From Nanobdellota archaeon (GTDB lineage Archaea > Nanobdellota > Nanobdellia > Pacearchaeales > GW2011-AR1), in contig JAHJRR010000082.1 in the NCBI GenBank assembly GCA_018830685.1, positions 1 to 6,154 on the forward strand: a stretch of 6,154 nt of DNA. Direction: 5' to 3'. Numbering within the stretch: the first letter of the stretch is position 1; every line of letters starts with the position of its first letter. The translations under genes and the position numbers were made by a program. The notes under the pieces were generated by a model that made no database searches, had not been told where the DNA came from, and saw only the letters and a program-made list of their open reading frames with translations. Shown piece after piece: positions 1 through 4,378 of this stretch.

Positions 1-11
1 CTAACCACACG

Positions 12-28
12 CAAAGTTTAAAAACAAA
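12..28 (+). promoter_or_regulatory. BRE/TATA promoter of the uS15 gene, probably leaderless
   Basis: A purine-rich BRE-like stretch (CAAAG, 12-16) runs into TTTAAAAA (17-24). The TTTAAA centre is about 26 nt before the ATG at 46, so transcription should begin at or next to the start codon. No Shine-Dalgarno sequence lies between box and ATG. Sixteen of these 17 bases are repeated in the Nudix gene promoter at 2608-2624, which supports a real promoter element. Confidence 0.65.
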
Positions 29-45
29 TTTCCTCATCTAATAAG

Positions 46-399
46 ATGCCAAAAAAATCAGAAGAAAAGAAGAAAGAAAAGCCTGCTACAAAGAAACTCT
101 CAGATAAAGAATTTGAAAGCAAAGTTCTTGAGCTAGCAAAAAAAGGTCTAACAAGCGAAAAGATAGGCGAAGCCCTAAGAAAAGAAAACATTCACCCCAA
201 GGAACACGGAAAAAAGCTATCAAAAATACTCAAAGAAAAAGGAACGTACGTCATTCCTGATGTAAAAAACATTGAAGAAAAACTCGGTAAGCTAAGAAGC
301 CACTTTGAAAACAACAAACAAGATAAGAGAGCTATGAGGGAAAGAGATCGGATCGCTTCCAGACTAAGAATAATGAAGAAATACCATAAAGTTGCTTAA
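46..399 (+). CDS. rps15: 30S ribosomal protein uS15 (archaeal S15), short form
   Basis: This is a small-subunit ribosomal protein that binds 16S rRNA in the central domain. The product is 117 residues. Residues 1-20 are a Lys/Glu-rich tail; residues 21-66 match the archaeal/eukaryotic N-terminal domain (the stretch with AKKGLTSEKIGEALR and the helix ending in KILKEKG). Residues 76-117 are the uS15 core, including LRSHFENNKQDKRA and the basic helix SRLRIMKKYHK. Archaeal relatives are usually about 150 residues: they open with a conserved MARMHARKRG-like segment and continue after the KYYR-like motif with a further 20-30 residues. Both are absent here, so this is a trimmed version. The ATG at 46 is chosen because a TATA box sits about 26 nt upstream and no earlier start exists. 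The following DHH gene begins 21 nt downstream, a neighbour pair common in archaea. Identification is confident from the core helix pattern. Confidence 0.9.
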   Translation: MPKKSEEKKKEKPATKKLSDKEFESKVLELAKKGLTSEKIGEALRKENIHPKEHGKKLSKILKEKGTYVIPDVKNIEEKLGKLRSHFENNKQDKRAMRERDRIASRLRIMKKYHKVA

Positions 400-402
400 A
401 TT
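394..402 (+). promoter_or_regulatory. possible internal TATA box for the DHH gene
   Basis: GCTTAAATT overlaps the uS15 stop codon (397-399). Its CTTAAA centre lies about 23 nt before the ATG at 421, close to the spacing of the other boxes in this window. It could give the DHH gene its own leaderless start, though the 21-nt gap would equally allow co-transcription with uS15. The match is weaker than the others and the sequence is constrained by the stop codon. Confidence 0.4.
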
Positions 403-420
403 CTTTGGGATTAATTTAAA

Positions 421-1764
421 ATGGGAAAAGAGGGAATTTCATTAAAAGAAAGTATTGCAAGGACTGCAAAAAGTTTTCTTGAAAAAACAGAAAGTAGAGA
501 CATTCTTCTCATAAGCCACTTTGACACAGATGGCATAACTTCCGCAACAGTCATGATCAAAGCCCTAAAAAGATTAGACAAAAGATTCTCAGTAAAAATA
601 ATAAAATCCCTTGAAGAAACGTTCATAGAAACACTTCCAAAAGACAAAATAATAATTTTCACAGATCTCGCCTCAGGCAGTCTTGACATAATAGGGAAAA
701 ACAATCTCAAAGACGTATTCATAATCGATCATCACGAAGTTAGTCAGGAAGTCCCAGAAGGAGTGGAAATGGTAAACCCTTGGTTCAACGGAAAAGAAAA
801 ATTCAGTGGCGCTGGCTTAGTCTATCTTTTCTGCAAAGAACTTGATTCAAGAAACAAAGATCTCCTAAAACTAGCAATATTAGGAATGATTGGAGATTTC
901 ATGGAAGGCGCAATCAAAGAACTAGATTCAGAATTTCTTAAAGACGACGATGTAAATATCAAACAAGGACTTATGATTTATCCTTCGACAAGACCTTTAA
1001 ACAGAATCCTTGAATACAACTCAAATCCATTCATCCCAGGGGTTACGGGAGATTCAAAAGGCGTCATAGACATTCTAAGAGAATCTGGAATAAATCCTGA
1101 AAACGGGAAATACAAAAGCATCATAGAACTCAACGAGGGAGAAATGAGAAAACTCACAACCTCAATAATGCTAAGAAATCCTAAAACAAATGAGAATGAT
1201 ATTATCGGAAATATTTACCTTCTGAAATTCTTCAGCAAACTAGAAGACGCAAGAGAAATGAGTGCAATGATAAATGCTTGCTCTAGATTAGGGCGAAGCG
1301 ATACTGCAATAGGACTCTGTATGGAACTAGCTGAAGCAAAAAAGAAAGCTGAGGAAATACACGCGAGATACAAGCAACACTTAATTTCAGGTCTAAACTT
1401 TGCATCAAAAGCAGAAAAAATTGAAGGGAAAGGGTTTGTAATCATAAATGCCAAAAACAATATCATGGACACTATCACAGGAACAATCGCGAGCATCCTC
1501 TCAAACTCCTCACTATATCAAGAAGGAACAATAATGATAACAATGGCATATTACGAAGACAAAGTAAAAGTCTCTGCAAGAATGTGCGGAAGAGTAAGCA
1601 ACGGAAGAAATCTTAGAGAAATTATGGAAAATGTAATAAACGAAGTCGGAGGAGAAACCGGCGGACACGAAATGGCTGCGGGCTGTATCGTCAAGAAAGA
1701 AAACGAAGAAAAGTTCTTAGAAGCACTCCAAAAGAATCTCGAAATTGAAATGGTTAAGATATAA
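421..1764 (+). CDS. DHH/DHHA1 phosphoesterase, archaeal RecJ-like (GAN/Cdc45-type) nuclease
   Basis: This is a manganese-dependent phosphoesterase of the DHH superfamily. Archaeal members such as Thermococcus GAN are single-strand exonucleases that associate with GINS in the replisome; others degrade RNA or short oligonucleotides. The 447-residue product carries a complete active site: motif I HFDTDG (33-38), a motif II Asp in FTDLASG (D82), motif III DHH (103-105), and motif IV Gly-Asp (158-159). The C-terminal DHHA1 domain has a SAR-type strand (near 385-388) and the GGH substrate motif (414-416). A Lys/Glu-rich helix (about 303-320) links the two lobes. Every motif is intact, so the enzyme should be active. 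No membrane segment or extra domain is present. The position directly behind uS15 matches an archaeal gene order that usually continues with rps3ae; here aIF2-alpha follows instead. Exonuclease versus nanoRNase activity cannot be decided from sequence alone. Confidence 0.88.
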   Translation: MGKEGISLKESIARTAKSFLEKTESRDILLISHFDTDGITSATVMIKALKRLDKRFSVKIIKSLEETFIETLPKDKIIIFTDLASGSLDIIGKNNLKDVFIIDHHEVSQEVPEGVEMVNPWFNGKEKFSGAGLVYLFCKELDSRNKDLLKLAILGMIGDFMEGAIKELDSEFLKDDDVNIKQGLMIYPSTRPLNRILEYNSNPFIPGVTGDSKGVIDILRESGINPENGKYKSIIELNEGEMRKLTTSIMLRNPKTNENDIIGNIYLLKFFSKLEDAREMSAMINACSRLGRSDTAIGLCMELAEAKKKAEEIHARYKQHLISGLNFASKAEKIEGKGFVIINAKNNIMDTITGTIASILSNSSLYQEGTIMITMAYYEDKVKVSARMCGRVSNGRNLREIMENVINEVGGETGGHEMAAGCIVKKENEEKFLEALQKNLEIEMVKI

Positions 1765-1793
1765 CTAAAAACTTATTCTGCTTAATCACAACT

Positions 1794-1802
1794 CTTAAAA
1801 AT
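1794..1802 (+). promoter_or_regulatory. TATA box of the aIF2-alpha gene, probably leaderless
   Basis: CTTAAAAAT lies in the 58-nt gap after the DHH gene. Its CTTAAA centre is about 26 nt before the ATG at 1823, and the interval holds no Shine-Dalgarno sequence. The spacing equals that of the uS15 and Nudix promoters. Confidence 0.6.
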
Positions 1803-1822
1803 GCACCTCATTACATATCTTC

Positions 1823-2545
1823 ATGACAATTAATCTAGAAGAAGGAGACCTTGTTCTCTGCACAGTTGACAGAATCATTGGAACAAACGTCTTCGTGACA
1901 ATTGAAACAGAACAAGGTGAATTAGAAGGAACTCTTACATTTAGCGAAGTAGCTCCAGGAAGAATTCGAAACATAAGAGATTATATTATTCCAAAGAAAA
2001 AAATAATCTGCAAGATATTAAGAATTTCTGGAAATAGAATCGACCTCTCATTAAGGAGAGTAACACCAAAAGAACAACAAGAGCTAAAAGAAAAAGGAAA
2101 ACAAGAAAAAAGCTATCGAAGCATTCTCAAAAGTGTCATGGGGGATAAAGTAGAGGAAATAGTTAAAGAAATCCAAAAAGAAAACTCACTCTACAACTTC
2201 CTACAAGAAGCTAAAGAAAATCCTAAAGAACTTGAACTACTCATTGGAAAAGAAAATTCAGAGAAAGTCCTAAAAATACTAAGCTCTCAAAAAAAGAAAA
2301 CGTCCACAATAAAAAAAGAAATCTCACTCTCTACAGAAGAACCAAACGGAATCGAACTAATAAAGAAACTTTTTGAGAAAATAAAAAATGCGGAAGCAAA
2401 ATATATTTCTGCAGGAAAATACTCTATTAAGATAGAATCCAACGACATAAAAAAGGCAGACCAAGCATTCAAAGAAACATTCACAGAATTGGAAAAAGAA
2501 GCCAAAAAAAATGGCCTGATAATATCTCAAAAAGAGAAGAACTAG
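1823..2545 (+). CDS. eif2a: Translation initiation factor aIF2 subunit alpha
   Basis: This is the alpha subunit of the heterotrimeric factor that brings initiator Met-tRNA to the archaeal 30S subunit. Residues 6-80 form an S1/OB RNA-binding domain (opening EGDLVLCTVDRI, closing IDLSLRRVT). Residues about 86-160 are the helical middle domain. Residues about 165-238 form the C-terminal alpha/beta domain that contacts aIF2-gamma. SEVAPGRIRNIRDY (41-54) is the diagnostic loop of the eIF2-alpha family, and it distinguishes this protein from other S1-domain proteins. At 240 residues it is a little shorter than the usual 260-275. The loop position equivalent to the regulatory Ser51 of eukaryotic eIF2-alpha is Ala44, followed by Pro45 where some archaeal proteins have Ser or Thr. 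In many archaea nop10 follows immediately; here it lies about 1.1 kb further on, beyond the Nudix and SLOG genes. The start is set by the TATA spacing. Confidence 0.92.
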   Translation: MTINLEEGDLVLCTVDRIIGTNVFVTIETEQGELEGTLTFSEVAPGRIRNIRDYIIPKKKIICKILRISGNRIDLSLRRVTPKEQQELKEKGKQEKSYRSILKSVMGDKVEEIVKEIQKENSLYNFLQEAKENPKELELLIGKENSEKVLKILSSQKKKTSTIKKEISLSTEEPNGIELIKKLFEKIKNAEAKYISAGKYSIKIESNDIKKADQAFKETFTELEKEAKKNGLIISQKEKN

Positions 2546-2585
2546 TTAGTATTCTCCAGAAGTAAAAAACAGGCAAAAGGAATAA

Positions 2586-2593
2586 TTCTTTTT
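2586..2593 (+). terminator. U-rich transcription terminator candidate after aIF2-alpha
   Basis: TTCTTTTT lies about 40 nt past the aIF2-alpha stop codon. Archaeal RNA polymerase commonly terminates at runs of T in the non-template strand without a hairpin. No stem-loop is visible here. Together with the T8 run at 2626-2633 it gives two chances to stop before the Nudix gene. Confidence 0.35.
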
Positions 2594-2607
2594 GAAATCT
2601 AACATCA

Positions 2608-2624
2608 CAAAGCTTAAAAACAAA
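2608..2624 (+). promoter_or_regulatory. BRE/TATA promoter of the Nudix gene, probably leaderless
   Basis: CAAAG followed by CTTAAAAA (2613-2620) has its CTTAAA centre about 26 nt before the ATG at 2642. It differs from the uS15 promoter element at 12-28 by a single base. No Shine-Dalgarno sequence separates it from the start codon. Confidence 0.65.
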
Positions 2625-2625
2625 G

Positions 2626-2633
2626 TTTTTTTT
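2626..2633 (+). terminator. T8 tract between the Nudix TATA box and its start
   Basis: Eight consecutive T residues lie inside the presumed TATA-to-start interval of the Nudix gene. If transcription of that gene begins at about 2642, this tract is not transcribed from its own promoter. It would then act only as a U-tract terminator for read-through from aIF2-alpha. The arrangement is seen in the sequence; the function is inferred. Confidence 0.35.
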
Positions 2634-2641
2634 CAAAAGAT

Positions 2642-3061
2642 ATGGAAAGCAAGAACCCCATAAACCAATTTAATGTAATCATTCTCGGAATAATTTTTGA
2701 CCCAAAAGAAAGAAGAATTCTTATTGGCAGAAGAGAAAAGGATCCCCACATACCTCAACTCTCTTGGTGCTTTCCTGGAGGAAAACCTGAAAAAGGGGAA
2801 GAGCTAGAAGAAGCAATAAAAAGAGAAATAAAGGAAGAAACAAACTTGGATGTGAAAAATTTAGGTACAATTTTTGCTAAAACATATCCCGAGAAAAAGG
2901 ATTTAGTAGCAATCTATTTTTTATGTGAAAGTATCGGTGGAGAAGAAAAAGTAGGGGGAGAGTTAAAAGAATTAAAATGGGTGAAGCCAGATGAATTGGA
3001 AAGCCATTTCACAACCTCATTCCATCCACATCTCAAAGAATATATCCTAAACTTAAGTTGA
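2642..3061 (+). CDS. Nudix hydrolase
   Basis: Nudix enzymes hydrolyse nucleoside diphosphates linked to another moiety, such as oxidised dNTPs, ADP-ribose or NADH. The 139-residue product has the Nudix box at residues 47-69: G47, E53, R61, E62 and the metal-binding pair E65-E66 are all present. The usual Gly near the end of the box is Asn68, a substitution that lies outside the metal site. WCFPGGKPEKGE (42-53) is the MutT-like entry to the box. The start MESKNPINQF and the C-terminal helix give an ordinary single-domain length, with no signal peptide. Substrate cannot be told from sequence; NTP clean-up and ADP-ribose hydrolysis are the main possibilities. It ends 1 nt before the stop codon of the SLOG-like gene on the opposite strand. 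The ATG at 2642 is supported by the promoter spacing. Confidence 0.88.
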   Translation: MESKNPINQFNVIILGIIFDPKERRILIGRREKDPHIPQLSWCFPGGKPEKGEELEEAIKREIKEETNLDVKNLGTIFAKTYPEKKDLVAIYFLCESIGGEEKVGGELKELKWVKPDELESHFTTSFHPHLKEYILNLS

Positions 3062-3062
3062 A

Positions 3063-3572
3063 CTAAATCCGATAAGATTTTAAAAAAACAGATTTCTCTT
3101 GCTCTCGTGCTAAATTTACTGAATATTGAACCCCTTCAGAATCATTAACCTGAAATGCATAAAGTCCATCGATATCTCCGACAATCTTATCAATCCGAGA
3201 ATAATAACTTTTCTTGTTGACCTCTTCAAATCCCCAATTATCCCTTATACAATCTGGACAAGTTTCCTGAATTCCCCTCAACTGTTCAGATAGAGCATCT
3301 ACTCTTCTTTTAGTAACTTTACCTTCTAAAACTCTCTTCTCAAGATACTCCAAATATTTTTTTAAAGGAATAGGTAAATATAATCTCAACCTTCCCAAAA
3401 TATTTTCTCCAAGAAAATCAACAATAGCATCAGTAGCAATGTAGTCGACACCAAGAGCCCCACCAGTTATGATTCCGCAATCTATCCCAAGGATACTCTC
3501 AACTGCAGTTTCAACATCTCTCGTCAGTTCCTGAAATTCATATCTCCAAGAACCGCTTATACCAAACCACAT
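3063..3572 (-). CDS. SLOG/Rossmann-like putative nucleotide-binding protein
   Basis: This is a 169-residue cytosolic protein of unknown function. GISGSWR (4-10) is a nucleotide-binding-loop type opening. GIITGGALGVDYIAT (33-47) resembles the GGAxGVD signature of the SLOG superfamily, which includes DprA/Smf, LOG/lysine-decarboxylase-like and YspA/DUF2493-type proteins. The strand LYLPIPL (64-70) continues the Rossmann-like core. A second conserved-looking block is SYYSRI (122-127) with YAFQVNDSEGVQ (138-149), and a CPDC pair sits at 105-108. I recall closely similar unnamed proteins in Patescibacteria/CPR and some archaea, which suggests lateral transfer, but this is from memory. SLOG proteins bind nucleotides or their derivatives; the ligand here is unknown. 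The ATG at 3572 has a TATA box about 26 nt upstream and a T-rich stretch without Shine-Dalgarno sequence just before it. The gene is divergent from nop10 and convergent with the Nudix gene. Confidence 0.75.
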   Translation of the reverse strand: MWFGISGSWRYEFQELTRDVETAVESILGIDCGIITGGALGVDYIATDAIVDFLGENILGRLRLYLPIPLKKYLEYLEKRVLEGKVTKRRVDALSEQLRGIQETCPDCIRDNWGFEEVNKKSYYSRIDKIVGDIDGLYAFQVNDSEGVQYSVNLAREQEKSVFLKSYRI

Positions 3573-3593
3573 AAAAAAGAATAAGAATAAAGG

Positions 3594-3604
3594 TATTTAA
3601 AATA
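3594..3604. promoter_or_regulatory. shared divergent TATA box for the SLOG-like gene and nop10
   Basis: The 50-nt spacer between the two start codons contains one TATA-like element, TATTTAAAATA, close to a palindrome around TTTAAA (3596-3601). Its centre is about 24 nt from the Nop10 ATG at 3623 and about 26 nt from the SLOG ATG at 3572. Read on the - strand the box is TATTTTAAATA. No second box at the proper distance is visible for either gene, so it probably serves both directions with leaderless transcripts. Confidence 0.55.
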
Positions 3605-3622
3605 AATTGTTTTCAAGATTCC

Positions 3623-3757
3623 ATGTCTAAACTAAAAAAATGCCCCGAATGCAAAAAATACACTCTAAAGGAATCCTGTTCAAAATGCAAAAAGGAAACA
3701 AAAGACGCACATTATAAATTTGTAAGAACAAAGAATTCTACAAAGTCCTCTGATTAA
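3623..3757 (+). CDS. nop10: H/ACA ribonucleoprotein subunit Nop10, short form
   Basis: Nop10 is a small subunit of the archaeal H/ACA pseudouridylation complex; it binds Cbf5 and helps place the guide and substrate RNA. This 44-residue protein opens with MSKLKKCPECKKYTLKES, then the second Cys pair. The zinc ribbon is intact as C-x2-C-x8-C-x2-C (C7, C10, C19, C22), and the family's YTLK motif lies between the pairs. The ribbon is followed by KETKDAH, matching the family's T-x-x-AH pattern. After that, the usual RFSPEDPYxxYR segment, which forms the Cbf5-contacting helix, is missing; the protein ends in a short Lys/Ser tail. Typical archaeal Nop10 is 50-60 residues. The last 20 nt overlap the end of the glycosylase gene on the other strand. 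The start is supported by the TATA box at 3594-3604. The main alternative is another tiny zinc ribbon, but the motif order fits Nop10 well. Confidence 0.78.
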   Translation: MSKLKKCPECKKYTLKESCSKCKKETKDAHYKFVRTKNSTKSSD

Positions 3758-4337
3758 TTTCAGATTTAACAATCTCCATATCACTCTCCCACGAGTCAAT
3801 TAAACTTCGATTGTAAATTATCGCTGCAGGATGAAATAAAGGAATAAGTTTAATTCTCAAACCCATAAAATCAATTATTCTAACTTTCCCATGTACCTGC
3901 GTTATCCCGGGCATATTCTTCATAGAATCAACATTTCCCCCAGAAAGGAAAAACTTTGTAGCATAATTTCCTAAAGAACAAATAACACTAGGCTGAATAA
4001 CCTTCACTTGCTCAACCAACCAAGGCGTATGAGCCCTAATCTCCTCGGGGGAAGGATCTCTGTTCTCAGGAGGCCTGTATTTGAGTATATTAGCAACATA
4101 CACATCATCTAAACTTAACCCTACAGAGGATAGTAACTTATCCAAATTCTTCCCTGCAGCACCCACAAAAGGCACTCCCTGCAAGTCCTCATTTCTTCCT
4201 GCGGCCTCTCCAACAAAAACAATCCTCGCAGAAGGATTCCCCTTACCAAAAACAAGATTGGTAGCCCACTCTTTCAAAGGCAAATTAGCACTCTTACATC
4301 TATCCTCAACCTCTTTTAACAAATCTATTTTATCCAT
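3738..4337 (-). CDS. Uracil-DNA glycosylase, family 4-like, lacking most Fe-S ligands
   Basis: The enzyme removes uracil (from cytosine deamination) from DNA to start base excision repair. The 199-residue product has the family-4 motifs: FVFG-type entry (VFGKGNPSA, 29-37), motif I GEAAGRNEDLQGVPFVGAAG (43-62) where the family usually has GEAPG, NILKYRPPENRDP (83-95), and the C-terminal HP motif with HPAAIIYN (169-176). Family-4 enzymes carry a 4Fe-4S cluster held by four Cys in the pattern C-x2-C, KCRPP and C-x-P-W-L. Here the positions are C14, A17, Y87 and H103, so only one ligand survives. Length and all other blocks are normal, so this looks like a cluster-free variant and not a decayed gene. 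The ATG at 4337 has a TATA box about 28 nt upstream and no Shine-Dalgarno sequence. The 3' end overlaps nop10 by 20 nt on the opposite strand. Confidence 0.87.
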   Translation of the reverse strand: MDKIDLLKEVEDRCKSANLPLKEWATNLVFGKGNPSARIVFVGEAAGRNEDLQGVPFVGAAGKNLDKLLSSVGLSLDDVYVANILKYRPPENRDPSPEEIRAHTPWLVEQVKVIQPSVICSLGNYATKFFLSGGNVDSMKNMPGITQVHGKVRIIDFMGLRIKLIPLFHPAAIIYNRSLIDSWESDMEIVKSEINQRTL

Positions 4338-4360
4338 ACAAGAATCAAAAACAACTTAGG

Positions 4361-4368
4361 TTTTTAAG
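4361..4368 (-). promoter_or_regulatory. TATA box of the uracil-DNA glycosylase gene
   Basis: On the - strand this reads CTTAAAAA, in the 41-nt gap between the surface-protein stop codon and the glycosylase ATG at 4337. The CTTAAA centre is about 28 nt from the ATG, so a leader of at most a few bases is expected. No Shine-Dalgarno sequence is seen. Confidence 0.55.
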
Positions 4369-4378
4369 AATTATCAAA

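Noticed and set aside
411..722. Open frame on the - strand inside the DHH gene
   Set aside because: It is fully antisense to a gene with a complete catalytic motif set, has no promoter or ribosome-binding site, and its product resembles no family.
1215..1496. Open frame on the - strand inside the DHH gene, with a hydrophobic N-terminal stretch
   Set aside because: It is antisense to the DHHA1 part of the DHH gene; the hydrophobic look comes from the complement of A-rich Lys/Glu codons.
2287..2505. Open frame on the - strand inside aIF2-alpha
   Set aside because: It is a Phe/Ser-rich mirror of Lys/Glu-rich codons on the coding strand, with no supporting signals.
4081..4359. Open frame on the + strand overlapping the glycosylase gene
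   Set aside because: It is antisense to the conserved motif I region of the glycosylase, and the product has no recognisable pattern.
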